Shown: positions 1-12,608 of the stretch, piece by piece
Layout of the letters: the number at the start of each line of letters is the position of its first letter
How positions within the stretch are numbered: position 1 is the stretch's first letter
DNA from: Tetraselmis striata
Lineage: Eukaryota > Chlorophyta > Chlorodendrophyceae > Chlorodendrales > Chlorodendraceae
Direction of reading: 5' to 3'
Length of the DNA stretch: 64,000 nucleotides
NCBI GenBank assembly: GCA_006384855.1
Contig: VCJN01001381.1
Coordinates: forward strand, 1 to 64,000
Program-made: the position numbers and the translations under genes
The notes under the pieces: generated by a model
The model's input: only the letters and a program-made list of their open reading frames with translations
Databases searched by the model: none
What the model was told of the DNA's origin: nothing

Positions 1-1
1 G

Positions 2-653
2 TTCAAGGGCCTGGAGGAGGTCTGCGAGGTGACGCCGCACTCGGAAGCCGCGGGTGAGTCCCTTTTGTTTTCGCACATGTTCAAATACACAGCCACCGCC
101 GCCACCCGCAATAAACACGCATACCGACTTTCGCAGTTGCTATCAATGTCAGATCCCCGCCCAACCCCTACATTTGGCGGTAAGCCGATCGTATCGAGTG
201 TTGAGCGCTCGTCGGCTACCGACGGCATGTCCGGCCGCGGGGACCAAGGTCGTGGCGCTGGCGCTACCGGGCACCGCTGCGTCGCCAGAGCTCCACGGCT
301 TGATGGACGTGCTGAAGCATCATCATAAGGAGCCAGGCGGCATCATCAATAAGCACAACACCAACGCGGTCAAAACCCGGCCGCCACGCAAGCCTTCCCC
401 GGTGACAACTTCGATGAGGGCCGGTAGTAGCCCGGCGCCCCCGGCCAAGAAGGCCAAGCAGCCCGCCAAGCCGGCGGCTGGAGTGCCGGCCCGGGGCCGG
501 GGCTGTGCTGGGGCCAGGGCAGGCGGTGGGCCGTTCGGGTCGCGGGCCGGCCGCCAGGCCGCCGTGGCAGCAGTAGCCGCTGCCGCCACTCGCGAGCAGC
601 AGGCCCGCCGCCGTGGCACGACCGCCAGTGGGGGTCATCCCGGCCGATACTAG
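2..653 (+). CDS. 3' end of an unrecognised gene with basic, low-complexity tail (partial)
   Basis: Two coding pieces are visible. The first base triplet starts at 2 and runs to 53, followed by a GT donor (GGTGAGTC). A phase-compatible acceptor AG lies at 197-198, and the last exon runs 199-653, ending in TAG. The final exon encodes a short ordered stretch (around GLMDVLKHHHKEPGG) and then a tail very rich in Ala, Pro, Lys, Arg and Gly, such as PPAKKAKQPAKPAAG. Such tails occur in nuclear or nucleic-acid-binding proteins, but I recognise no domain and assign no function. The 5' part lies outside the window. The choice of acceptor is the weakest point; another AG would change the first residues of the last exon. 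Confidence 0.5.
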
Positions 654-654
654 A

Positions 655-659
655 TGTAA
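655..659 (+). terminator. TGTAA polyadenylation-type motif just after the stop
   Basis: TGTAA, the chlorophyte polyadenylation signal, begins two bases after the TAG of the partial gene. Such a short 3' UTR is unusual, so the match may be coincidental. Confidence 0.25.
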
Positions 660-2131
660 ATATTTTATTCCGCCCGCCCCTGCCGCGTCTCGCCGCCCAT
701 TGCCGCGCTATCATCGCGCTATTATCGCGCAGCGATAATAGCATTATGACGCGAGATTGTCGGGCTTCTAGAGCCGGAAGCAAGATAGTCCACCGCGGAT
801 ATAGAGTCGCGACGACGTGTGATATGCGCCTGATGGAGTTTATAACGAGTATGTCGCGGAACGACTACATACGACGAGTCTCATTAGACAAGTGAGATTG
901 CGGGGTAAATACAGGGTATCGAAGGCTAATTACGAGGTGGTCCGGTAGACTCTTGAGCCCGAGTCAAGACAGCGCCCCACAGCACGGGAATGCGAATATG
1001 CGACGGCAGATGCCCAAGGGGGGAGGGGAGGCAGTTGCCGGCATCATTAGCCGTCAAAGGTAATGACATTGGCGTATTTTTGAGGACGAAGTGTTAACCA
1101 CACCAATGTCATGCACCTAACTGCCAATGGAGGGGAAGCAGAGGTATTGATGAGTAGGGGCTGCTCATGGTGGCCATGTATCAAGCAAATAGATGCGTAG
1201 TAATGTCACCACAATAATAAGGACAGAGCGCACAGGAGCAGGTCGATAGGAGAGCCGGCAGGAGGGGGGGGGGGGCAGGGAGGGGCTGAGGGGGGTGTTT
1301 AAGTAAGCCTTTAAACACTCTCCCACAAAAGTTAAGCCTTACGCGAATCTGCATATGTGAGCGCTTCGCTTCGCACTAGCCAAAACCACGTATGGTCATT
1401 TACTTACACCAAAGCTTAGCCTCCATGACCTTGGTTGCAGCGCACCTTCCAAAACGTTGCGCTGATGCATCATTTTCTGTAGTGCTCTTTTTCCGCTCAC
1501 ACTAAAAACATGCCGCTTTTTAACAGAAAATTGAACAATGTGATTGCACGCGTTTCAGCTTAATGGGGTTGCGCATGTCCCCAAGCTGTTACGCACGGAT
1601 AATATGATAGAAAATGAATAAATTGTGGGATGAGTAATGTGCCATTTGGTAGCGTGTCGTGCCATTTGCGTGATTAAGTGGCATCGCAGCCGTGCACACG
1701 CCCATACCCCTACAGTTTTTGTCAATGCTCGAAAGGGCCTAAAATTGCAGTAAGTCCATTGGTACCTACACGGACTTCACCCACACCATCCCCATGTCTG
1801 CATACTGCTGCCAGCTGTCTGGCATGGGCGCGCCTGCCGAGGATAGGCACTGGGGTCTCGGCCGGGTGTGAGCCAAACCACTTATCTTGTCTGCAACATT
1901 GGCTCTGGCTGCGTTATGGTGCTTGCTTAGTACCGCCCGTAACCCCACGCTGCCCCTCCCCCCCCCCCCCCCCCCCCCCCCCTAACTCGCTCATGCTTGC
2001 TCGACTCCCATAGAAAGCACTGGCTACAAGGTCGGAGCAAGGCGATCTCCTGCGCATGATGTTGAGGAATAATAAAGTGCCGCTGGGTCAGCACTCTCCT
2101 TTTGATTGCCGTTATCCTTCTACCCTACCAG
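660..2131. other. Intergenic stretch without a supported gene
   Basis: AT/GC-mixed DNA with a G tract near 1262-1274 and a C tract near 1957-1982. Missing N-terminal exons of the downstream TRP channel could lie here, but I found none that I can support. Confidence 0.4.
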
Positions 2132-5100
2132 CATCCACCGAGAATGCTTCGTAATCTGCCGCTGTATGTCTCTAACACTGAGGTGCGCTGTGCGTCGTCA
2201 GCGGCTTTTGGGACAAGCGCCGTGATTGCGGCGACCGAGCTGCGGTGGATTTGCTATGGGGTGCGCTGCAGTTAACCCTGCATGTCAACTGTGACGGTTC
2301 ATGCATCAAACGTCCTGTTCTTGTGTGGTGTGGCTCCTTTGGCGTCCTGGTACACAATTTCCTCAGGCTGACCGTCTGAAGCTGGGGCTCGGCATCCATA
2401 TTCTTCTGCTCGTAAGCTTCTACGTCTTTTCTCTGCTGTTGCCAGAGGTGACGCCCTACCAATATCTACCTGTGCCCGTAGGCTCTAGCTTATACTGAAG
2501 CGCACCCCCCTTCCACCGACCAAATGATGCATTTGCCATGCTCCGACTGTGTGCTCTGAGCATGTCATTGCCTGAGCAGTATATGCCGAGCTTATTGCGC
2601 TCATGATGCCTGGTCGTTTGAACACGCCCCCCCCCCCCCCCCCTCTCCCCCCCTCCTCCCCCAGCAACACCATCCCTTGTTTTGCTCTGGCTGTCTAACA
2701 AATCCCCGGGTGTTACTCACAATTGCATTCATTGCCTCCCCAGATTGTGAATGAAGCTGCCGAGGAGGGACGCTGCCTGAACCGCATTCATGTGCTCGTC
2801 TGCTGTGGCATAATCACGTTCATCTGGATATATTACATCTTCATCAACGTGACCACTCGCCTGCCTCTTCTCCACATGTTCTCACCTCCACGACACAGTA
2901 GCTCGTGGAGATGTTACTTATAGCTGAACTCTCACCCTCCCCCCCCCCCCCCCCCCCCTCCCGGCCCCCAAAAAAACACTGTCCTCCCCCGGGGGTATCA
3001 TTGACAGTTCCGGAGTCTGCTTTGCTGCGGCGTTTGGCATTACATCATATTCGGCTGGAACACGTTGGACGTCATCATTATCGGGCTGCTTGTGGCAGTG
3101 GGTGTGCTGTACCGCAACCTGTGCCAGATGAAGGAAAGGTTGTCAACCCAGCCTTGCATCTGGCCCCTTGTCCCGCAACCCCCCCGCCCCCCCCCCCCCC
3201 CCCCCCCCCGCCCCCCCCCGCCGCCCCTTCCTTCCCGAACACACCCCAGGGATCGGGCGGCTGGAAAAGTGTCTACTGTGATAAAGACACATGCCCGCCC
3301 CGACTGTGGGCATCAGGACAGTGCACCTCAAGGAGTGAGGCTGGAAATTTATTCACAATACTCCGCTGACAGCATGCTGTGACCACGTGCCATACCATGT
3401 CGGATGTCCCGCTGCCTGAAAGCACGCAGTCGTTGCTCACTGTTTCCGCGCTGACCAGTGTGGCACTCTGGGTCCGTGTGTTGTACTTCATGCTTGGCTT
3501 CAAGGTGGGTTGCGCGGCCAACAGCCTGCCGGTGTTGACGATAGTGGAAATGCTCGTGAACATCGAATGTTTGCCTCTCATTGCCTTGGCAGGGTACTGG
3601 AGCGTTGGTGAGGATGGTCATTCAAATCATCAAGGACATGCGATACTTTCTCATGCTCATGGTGCGCATTGGGATTGGTGCTGCCCCCAGCCCCTGCCAA
3701 GTACCGGAAACGTGTCTGCACTCAATTTCATCTGAACATATACCTGGCCAGCATGCAGGCACTGCATTGTGCTTGTCTACAACATCCGGCCTCATCCCAG
3801 CATGTAGTTGTCGGTTATCTGTACAAATGCTCACTGTCAGGACACCGATCCTGGTTTCACGAAATTGTTACTCTGCACAGGCTTTGGCGTCGGCTTCCGC
3901 CTGCTGTTCTACTCGTACATCCTGGCCAACGGCCTGATTGATGACGACAGCGGCGGGTGGAACAACGCGCTGAAAATTTCGACAAACATGTACACCATTG
4001 CCCTGGGTGACTGGGATGCGACTGACTTTTACACCAGCACCTCGGACGGCAACTTCGCTGTCCTTCTTTTTGGCGTCTACCTGCTTGCCATGGTTGTCAT
4101 CATGCTCAACCTACTGATCGCTATCATGGGCGACTCGTACGATCGAGTGAAGGACAAGGAGCATCTCGAATTCATGCGTGGCAAGGTGACAGCCAAACCC
4201 TAAGCCGCACACTGCTATTAGTCGCTCTGGCGTGAGCCTACTGAGCCCCCCTCAGAGCAGGGTTTCCTCCATCCCAGGGCCTTCCACACATAAGTACTCC
4301 CTTTTACTGGTAGACAGTTTGCGGCAGTGGCGACGCACCCCAATGGTGCAAAGTGGGGCAGTGCTCTGCGCGATCTGCCTGGATTATCCAGAACTTCACA
4401 ATATTAGGTACAATACATCGTGATTGTCATGTCCAGTGGGCTGTTGAGCACTTGAAAGCTATCATACAAACTCGGTGTTTTTCAATTCATTAGTACCAGT
4501 ACTCGTGAATTTCAATGACTCCGCATAAACCTCATCTGCTGGCGCAACGCGGTGTGTCAGTGGTTTGGGAACTACTTTAGGGCAGAGCATTTTTGTCAAT
4601 TTTCGTCGCATCCTAGTTGGCTTTAGTTTTATCCGATTCACATTTGATCTATTTGATGGTGCCTCGCATGGTACACCCATTCATAGGTACACCTGGCTTT
4701 GCTCATTCGGCAGGAACAGTCACCATGCCACCCAAATATGGTTAGGCAGTGAATTGAAGGAAAGGGAAAGGGAGATATGACTATGTTTCTGGCTGCCCTC
4801 ACTGGCTTTGCTGCAGGTCAAGCTGCTTATGGATCTGGAGAGTGAGATGCATAGCTCTTCCCTGAGGCGATATGCCAAGCGCGCAAACAAGTTTGTGCAC
4901 TTCATGGTGCCTGCGGAGGAGGTGCAGGAGAGCAAAGGGTCGGAGTGGCTGGGCAGGCTTCGGGAATCGGAGAAGCGGGTGCGCTTCTTCCCCTGTCACG
5001 ACGCATCCACACACCCACACAGAGACACAGACACACAGACACACGCGCGCACACATACACACGCACATGTGCGCGCGCTTGTACCAGGGCTAGGGCTATA

Positions 5101-5571
5101 CCAAGCAAAGAGACATGGATGATACTCCATATGACCGTTGATATACCCCATTTGTTGATACATCCCGCCCTTCCTCAAAATCTCACCTTGTTTGCGGGTA
5201 GGACAGCCTGCATGATGCACTATTGCAATGGTCACTTGAACACTCTTTGCCGGTGGATCAAGAGATTTGCCAGTGCCGGATCCATCCCTTGGCGCCACCT
5301 GCTCAGCTATTAATAGTTCTCAAACCGCAGTGCTGTCAAAATCATCGCGCCTCTTGCCAGCCTGCTTCAGCAACCTGACCTTCCTTTCCCCGTCTTTGTG
5401 TTGGACCAGACTCGCATGATAGTGGCTGAATCACAGGAGATTGTACGGAAGGACATCAAGGAGCTGAAGGATTTGCTCCTGGCCAACTCAAGCAGCCGGG
5501 TCCCGAGGCATGCGACTGTGATGGAGGAGCGAGAGAGCTGGGGCTCCGGGAGTAGGAGGTGGACGGGGTGA
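2132..5571 (+). CDS. TRP-type cation channel, N-terminus not found
   Basis: Exons with matching phases: 2367-2447, 2744-2848, 3008-3138, 3423-3504, 3593-3677, 3881-4185, 4817-4978 and 5410-5571 (TGA). A 51-bp exon at 2132-2182 is tentative. The encoded protein shows S1 (LGIHILLLVSFYVFSLLL), S2 in exon 2744-2848, S3 starting WNTLDVIII, S4 plus the TRP-like LWVRVLYFMLGF, S5 (DMRYFLMLM...), a pore segment with ALGDWD, and S6 ending NLLIAIMGDSYDRV. This last motif is typical of TRP/polycystin channels. S4 lacks regularly spaced charges, as expected for TRP rather than voltage-gated channels. The last exon looks like a coiled coil (IVRKDIKELKDLL). The channel should sit in a membrane and pass cations. 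Ankyrin or other N-terminal domains are not visible, so subfamily is undetermined. C tracts lie in two of its introns. Confidence 0.85.
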
Positions 5572-6313
5572 GTGCAGCCAGCTAGCCGATCCAAGACATG
5601 GACCGGTGTCATGCACAGAGTGGCGTGTCAGCTGCCAAGGCGCAGTGTGCAGTGTCGGAAAACACTAAAGCCCATCAATCCGGAATGCGGGGGGGGGGGG
5701 GGGGGGGGGGGCAGCTCGGGGAGGGAAGAGCGAGATGCTGAGGGAATCCGTTGGTGAACCAATGCTTGCCTTCGGTTGTTTAAGCAAGGCGCTTTATGAT
5801 CAAATCGCATCCAACAGCATGCGTTGCCATGCTGCTATGGGCGCGAGGTCCGTACGGTCGCTTCCACTAATCAGGCATGGTCGCTTCCACATATCTTATT
5901 TTATACATCAAGTGAGGAATTAAGCCGCATGCAGGCACATTCCTCAGGAATCGCTTGATGTGCGCTGATTTAAGCTCAAGCAATTAGGTGTGGCCAATTA
6001 CGACAATTTCCTGACTGGACTCGGAGCACAGTTGCTGGGTGATTGTGCCGACAACTGCGTGATGTGGACTATGGATGATTTACCGCCATTGCAGACTGGT
6101 GATGGAGTCCATTACTGATCCGAAATAAAGCAGCCCCAACCTCACCATGACGGCTTACAAATTGCAGTGGATCTACACCCTCAAGACATTCTAAGCATTG
6201 TCCTTGTGTTGCTGGATCATATGTACTCAGAACTTCAGAAACGATGCTGCATCAGAATCCCGCACCGTCCCCGCATTTGCAGTCCTCCTGCCTGAGTTTG
6301 GGAAGTGGATCAG
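5572..6313. other. Intergenic stretch between convergent genes
   Basis: This holds the 3' flanks of the TRP channel (+) and the LanC-like gene (-). A G tract of about 25 bases lies at 5688-5712. A TGTAA motif on the minus strand (6159-6155) would serve the LanC-like gene. No other gene is visible. Confidence 0.5.
6155..6159 (-). terminator. TGTAA polyadenylation-type motif of the LanC-like gene
   Basis: TGTAA on the minus strand about 155 bases after the stop codon, a normal 3' UTR length for a chlorophyte gene. Confidence 0.4.
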
Positions 6314-8027
6314 TCATACTTCAAACATGGGAAACTTGGCCGCTCCGCCTGCGCCCTCACTTGCCTCGCACAACAAGTCGGACAAGAAGCACGCAGCGCC
6401 AGCCCAGCCCTCATATAGGGACTGCGGCCTGTCGGGCACACGGCTCCCGCTCCGAAACTCTCCGCAGCCCAGAAAGGATGCAAACTGATGGGGCAAAGCA
6501 CACACTCGCTCACTCAGTCACTCCAATTGTGTGTTGGACCAGAAGGGAGCAGCATTGGCAGATGCATGGAGCCCTGTCGCAGCACTGCACGTCTCCATCT
6601 GCAGCAAATGGACCACTAGCCCGCTAACAAGGCGTATGCAACGACAAAATGAGTGCCAGTCATACTATCACTGTATCGCTGTAGGTGTATCAACAGAACA
6701 TCGCCAAGGACAAGCAGAATGAGTATTTAGTCATGCATTGGCACATACAATGGTCGGGTGTATGCACATACACAAAACACTTTTCCTGCCACAAACAATA
6801 ACATGCACTGAACTGTCAATGGCATGGATGCGCACTTGACCTGCTGCGCCTGATACCAATACTGCTTGTTGCCTGTGGCGCGGCTGAGCGCCAGCAACGC
6901 GTAGCCATTGCCTGCCACGCCATGGCACAGCCCCGGCCCCTTCCTCAGCAGGCCGTCTCGCCACACAACGGCACCGGCGCGCTCCGCCACCTCCCGAAAC
7001 TCCACATGCCCAAGCACCTGCGTGAGCCGCGACGTCAATTCTCACCCAGAACCTCCCCCCTTCACACAGCTGCTTCTCAGCCCTCAACTCCCGGTGCTGT
7101 GAGCGCGCAGGCACCTCGTATGCTTTGCAGAAGAGGAAGACCGCGCCCGGGGCGCCGTGGCACCAGTGCACCAGCGGCTGCCGCCCCGGGGAGTCGCCCA
7201 CCGAGTTTGGGAAGCAGCCTCCTGGGCCCGGGTGACCTGCGGCATCCAGCTCCAAGGACATGATGAACCTGAGCCGGCAAGGAATCCAGGGAGGCGGGCA
7301 GCCAAGAGCATGATAAAGCGCTCACTGCCCCGCTCGCAACATTGCTACCAGCGCCACAATAAGGACAAGAGCAGAAGGCGCATAGATTCTGACTGCGGGA
7401 GGGGAGTTGGCCCCGGTCAAATAGTGACGAATCTATGACTGCTATGTCAACAGCCACACTCCATCGACACGAATGAATCGCGACATTGATTGGAAGCACG
7501 TCGATGTTAGATGCAGCGCACAGACCACACCATCGCAAAGGGCCCCCCTTGGCATGTCAAGTGTACTCGCAATGCTACCGGCCTTGTCAGCGAGTCCCTA
7601 CTGCTGCTTCCGATGAGGACAGGAAGCTGGCCGATGCGCCTCAATTTCAGTTGGTTCTACGAGCGCCCTTGATAGCTCACATGCGGCTGCAACGGTGGCG
7701 TGTCTTGCCTAGGCAATGCATCGTTAGCGCCGCGTGTGGTTTCCGAGAGGATGCGCCATCTACTGTGTTTGCACCACCGCATGGCGCGGCAGACCCGGAA
7801 TCCACTTGGCGCGCACCGGATGGTGGCCTCCACGTCAGAGTGGAGGTGCGGGACAGCCATGCCTGCGTCCCAGTAGTGCAGCAGCACGTAGCAGATGCCC
7901 ATGAGGCCGTGCGCAGCGCCGAGGTAGGGGCGGTTGTGCCACGTGAAGAAGAGCGGCGGGCTGCCGGACGGCATGCGGGCCGCTAGGCTGCGACCTGTCA
8001 ACAGAAGACAATGGGGTGGGGTTGGGT

Positions 8028-8058
<31 letters not shown>

Positions 8059-9576
8059 GGTGCAGAGGATGAGCTCCCTGCAAGCGCCTAAGCGCCTGCA
8101 AGCGGCTAAGTGGGGAGATTATGAAGGGGGGGAGGGAGGCAGGCTACTTGCCAGAGGCCAACAGTGCGCGCAGCACCGGCAGGGTGATGTCTTCCGGGAC
8201 AGTGCCGCGGCCGAGGTGATGGTTGAGCATGCACGCGCCGAGCAGCCATCCGGCCCGGCCGTAAAGGATCTCATCCTCCTGCATCAACGCACGGGGAGGC
8301 AATCAAGAGGGCGGCCGGCAGGGCAGCCACTGACTCGCTGGTAGGTGGCATGTGGATTCTATTTCTGAACTGACTGCTCATTATTGTCGAACTCCTAATT
8401 GAACATACTTCAGAGCACACGGTCTGCAACATTGGTGATTGCATTGCATGAAGGGTGCAGCTAAAGTGATGCTCTCACTTGGCACGAGACGGCATCTGCC
8501 TGCAGCGACACATAGGCCTCCACATGCCGCCGCAGCTCCTCAGCCGCCGCCTCAGCCTCAGCCTTAGCTGCTGCGGCTGCGGTTTCAGTGCTGCCCTGCG
8601 CTTGAGCCACCGCCATCACCTCGCCCGCCAGCAGCGCAGCGGTGCAGTGGATCCCGGCGCTACCTGCCACCACCGACAGCTCACCGGGCACTTAAGTCAG
8701 CAGCTATCAGAGCCACCTGTCTGCTACTTGCCCCTCACCCACCCCCATCCCCAACGTTAAGCGGCGCCTGATCACGACCCGCCTCGATACACTCACCACA
8801 AAGGAGGGACGCTTGATGGCGGCGCTGCCTTAGGTCCGGTGCCGCCTCCTCCAGGTACTCCTTGGCACGCGCAAGCAGCTGCGCAGAGTCCAAAGCGCCT
8901 TGGCTGCTGCCTGCACACCGGGCGTTCCGAGCAAGCCGGCACAGCGCCAAGGAGATGCCGGCAGCGCCTGCGCATGCACATCCTCTGTCAGCACTCCTTG
9001 TGCCGTCGGAGCTGAACACGTTTTGATATGTTTAAGACTGCTGAAATTGTAGCAGGGTACTATTTCAAAATAGGGGTGATAGCGGCGCCCAGTCATTGCT
9101 TTGACTGGTGCATCCCTTATAAGAATAAGTATTATGAGCTTATTATTCCACTTATCATCAGCGGACGGCATTTCGGAGGGCTGCGAGCATTACACAGCGC
9201 TGCTCGCTGAATCAACGGCTTCGGCAGGTGGGCGGCACACCAAAGTAACGAACCCCGCAACACGGCACCCACCTGTGTATACGCTACCGCCAGCGTAGCC
9301 ATCGCGACCACTGAGCACGTACTCTTGGCAGGCGACCAGCTGCGCTCGGAGGTAGTCGTCCCTTAGGCGGTCGGCGCCGACGTCGCCGATACTGCCCGGC
9401 GGGCGAGTGGGAGGAAACCTGCGTCAGCCGGGGAACCGCGGCATCCTTTTCGTCACCACCACATCGCCAAGCAGGTCCCAGCATTAACAGGCAGACAGGC
9501 AGGTAGAGTCGCTCTCGGAGTGGACGTAGGAGGGAGAGCCCGTCGACCTGTTTGGAAAGCAGCGCTGCCGGCTCAT
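6314..9576 (-). CDS. Lanthionine synthetase C-like protein (LanCL), complete
   Basis: Ten exons, all phase-matched: 9576-9548, 9391-9273, 8967-8797, 8663-8479, 8278-8152, 7994-7817, 7268-7237, 7221-7115, 7017-6841 and 6484-6314, giving 431 residues. The start MSRQRCFPN matches the family's N-terminal FPN motif. Family landmarks follow in order: GGSVYTGAAG, EDEILYGRAGWLL, WHNRPYLGAAHGL, HWCHGAPG, LRKGPGLCHG and LYEGWAGAACF. The zinc ligands are Cys301, Cys347 and His348; the 46-residue spacing between the cysteines equals that in human LANCL1. Eukaryotic LanCL proteins are cytosolic or membrane-associated. They have been linked to glutathione addition to dehydroamino acids; no lanthipeptide precursor is seen here. 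Intron 5 needs a GC donor (GCAAGT). Exon 7 is only 32 bp. Confidence 0.93.
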
Positions 9577-10453
9577 CTCGGCAGCCCTCCGCAGCAAGTT
9601 TACCCGCGACCCTAAACCTTCGGGCGGCGGGCACCGTTCTAAAAGGCAGCTTGTGCGCGAAGGTCGCAGTGGCGTCTCTATTCCCCCCTCCATCTAACAG
9701 GCTGGACCAGCTTCTGAGTTTGTTGTGGTCGCTACCGCCAACGTGACACTGCTCGACGCGTCCGATGCGCGTGTGCTGTGCGCCACACGCCCCGCGCCTG
9801 CTAGTTTGCTACCTGCTCGTTGTTAGAAGTGGAAGATGATGTCATCATCGCGGGGTATCGGGGACATGCCGCTGCTCGCTGCTAATGCCCAATAATGCCG
9901 CTCGCTAATGGTTTCGGAGCATGTATCCCAAACGCAGTTTTGTTTTCGCCCTGGGGACAGAGAGGACTGTCAAAAGTGAAATCCTTGCGCAGCGTCTCTA
10001 CTTAAGGTCGAAAGATAGTCGCTATTGTTCTTCCTTAGCAGCATGATCATTATAGTAGGTTGCTACAGTAATTGCTGTCACGATCATTCTAATGTTCGTA
10101 GTCATATACCGGTACTGCACGAGTTTTTAGACTTATGTGTGGCTGATGCCGATGGGTCGATGGTCGGCACCTACTGGTACCAGTAGGACTACCGGCTATG
10201 AAATTGGCAAGAAGGCGCGACTGCCCGTAGTCGTTGGTGCAAGGGCCTGCCACACTGTAGCAACATCTACCGAATAAGGGATGTTCTGAAGGCAAAGGCA
10301 TGCCGCATTGGGCAGCCACGTCGAATGGCTGCGGAGTGCGGAAATAATATATGGACAGGGCGCGGTGGAGTTGGCAAAGCAACAACGAATCTGTGCTCCG
10401 GCCAGCATACCAGCAATCACGATTAATAATATACTGACAACATCCCTTCGCAT
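9577..10453. other. Upstream flank of the LanC-like gene
   Basis: No coding exon can be supported. The stretch probably contains the promoter and 5' UTR of the minus-strand LanC-like gene; no specific element is recognised. Confidence 0.35.
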
Positions 10454-10507
10454 ATGATGGTGGTGATGGTGGTGCTAGTGGTGTGTGTGTGTGTGTGCGT
10501 GTGTGAC

Positions 10508-10545
<38 letters not shown>

Positions 10546-11530
10546 TGTGTGTGTCGCGGCTTTGATGGTGATGTTGGGCTTAGATGTGTTGCCCCCGCCT
10601 ATGGTGGCGGTGATGGATGTGGGCTGCCGGGGCGGTGTAAGTTGGAGGGTTGGCGGGCGCATGCAATGTTCGTGGTGGGCTCCGGGGCTTTGCCGCCGCC
10701 AGTGGCGGTGATGATGGAGGGCTGCCGCCGGGTAGCGGGTGCGGTGTTGGAGGGCTCGCGGGCGCGGCCATTGGTGATGGTGGCCTCGGGGGCGCTGCCG
10801 TCGCCGGTGACGATGGTGATGGAGAGCTACACGGCGGTGTTGGAGGGCTATCGCACGGTGTTGGAGGGCTACCGCACGGTGTTGGAGGGCTGCCATGCGC
10901 GTGCGTTGATGCTACTGGACTCGGGGGCGTTGCCGCCGCCGCGGATGGTGGTGTTGGAAGGCTGACATGGGCGGGTATTAATGATCATAGCCGTGGGATG
11001 CTGTCGCCGCCGATGCCGGCGGTTTTGAAGGGCTGGCGGGCGAGTTCATGATGACGTTGGCCTCAAGAGCGCTTCTGGCGCTAATGGTGATGGTGATGGT
11101 CGCAGGGCTGCAAGTGGTGTTGGAGGGCTTCCAGCGTGGGCAATGATCATGCTAGCCTTGGGGGCGTTGCCGCCGTGGATGGCGGTAGTGTTGGAGAGCT
11201 GCCACCGTGGATAGTGATGATGTTGGGTGCGACCTCGCCGGCATCGGCGGTGGGAGCGCCCCGGAGGCCATTATCATCTATGTATTCATTGTGCCTCCCG
11301 GCAACCCTCTATCATCCACCACCGCCATCGGCGTCGCGAACGGCCTTGATGCCAATAACATCATCACTTCCGCCGCCCGGCATCATGATCTACAACACCA
11401 CCGCAAACAGCGCCCATGAGGCCAACACCATCACTGCTTATGCCACGTAGCTCTCCAACACCACCGCCGTCGGTGGCATCGCCCCTGAGGGCAGCATATC
11501 ACTGCCGCCCCCAAGCAGTTCTCCAGCGAA
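10454..11530. repeat. Minisatellite region with GT microsatellite
   Basis: It opens with GGTGAT/GGTGGT repeats and a GT-rich array (about 10478-10553). Then comes a degenerate minisatellite built on GTGTTGGAGGGCT and GGGGCGTTGCCGCCG, recurring from about 10620 to 11210. From about 11440 the same motif returns in inverted orientation (AGCTCTCCAACACCACC). Reading frames here translate to repeats such as VLEGYRTVLEGYRTVLEG, open because the unit length keeps frame rather than because a gene is evident. Confidence 0.7.
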
Positions 11531-11635
11531 CACCACCGCCAATCGGTCGTGGCAGGTCGTGGCTAAATGGTCGTGGGTAAAGGTCGTGGCAGTGAGTCGT
11601 GCCAACCGCGCTAGGTGCCAGCTCACCCATTGGAG

Positions 11636-11695
11636 AGAGAGAGAGAGAGAGAGGTGGGGGGGGGGGGGGGGGAGAGGGAGGGAGAGGGAGGGGGA
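11636..11695. repeat. GA microsatellite followed by G tract
   Basis: A run of GA dinucleotides leads into about 24 consecutive G and then GGGA repeats. Confidence 0.85.
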
Positions 11696-12608
11696 AGAGC
11701 GAGGTAGATAATTATTAGAGGGCATCACCGCATCCCAATTGGGCAAGCAACTAAAGCCGTATGTGGAGTGTGTGCACAACATAGGTACCACAGAAAATGC
11801 CATTCGGCAGGTACTTAGGGAAACAGAAATTATGTTTGTGTGATGTTCTTGGCAAGCACATCGCGCTATGAAACTATGGGGCTCTATGGATATTATTCCT
11901 GAACTTGGACGTGCTTACTTGTCCATTTCCGGCATCATCACTCTTCGTGATCTGCCATCGCCACCACGGTAAGTCCTAGACACGGGCGGGAAAGTTTATC
12001 AGCGCTCGCGCGGGTCACGCACTGATGCTCCTCGCTGCCATGGCCATAGTCATAGTTTGGGATCCGACGCCGAGGCATTGAGATCCGATACGGTCAGACG
12101 CGCCATCGATCGAGGCCAAGTTCGGTGATATGCAATGCAGGTGGCCCAATCTTAAGGGCGAGCAAGCTCAAACCCTATATCAATGTTAGGGTTACTATAA
12201 CCTTACCTGCATACTCATACCGATACCCGCGTAATACTTGCATATCCCTTTACATGCATGTACTCATCCTCGTATCACTCGTCCTCCGGTCATACTCGTA
12301 CGCCGCCAGTGCATGTTACACGTCACACATGCGTACGACCACATCATGCTCACATCCCATGGCCCATTATGCCCGAGGCTGTCCGCAGCAATCCCCGATG
12401 GCTTCAAGACTATACTGCATATCCAAGCCTGGTGCTTGCGCGCAGCCGGCTGCCAAGCCGATAGATCAATAAAGTTATGTTCGTCCTGGTACACTGTAAC
12501 AAGATTTCTTGCTGAAGCTTTTTCCTTCATTCCTTGCATAACTGTGCCAAGACCCCTTTGCCTACAGCTTGCATTAGTTTCGCTGAGCTATAGTTCAAGA
12601 TCCCCGCT

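Noticed and set aside
10423..10965. Poly-His and poly-Val/Cys frames over the GT and GGT repeats
   Set aside because: Direct translation of simple repeats.
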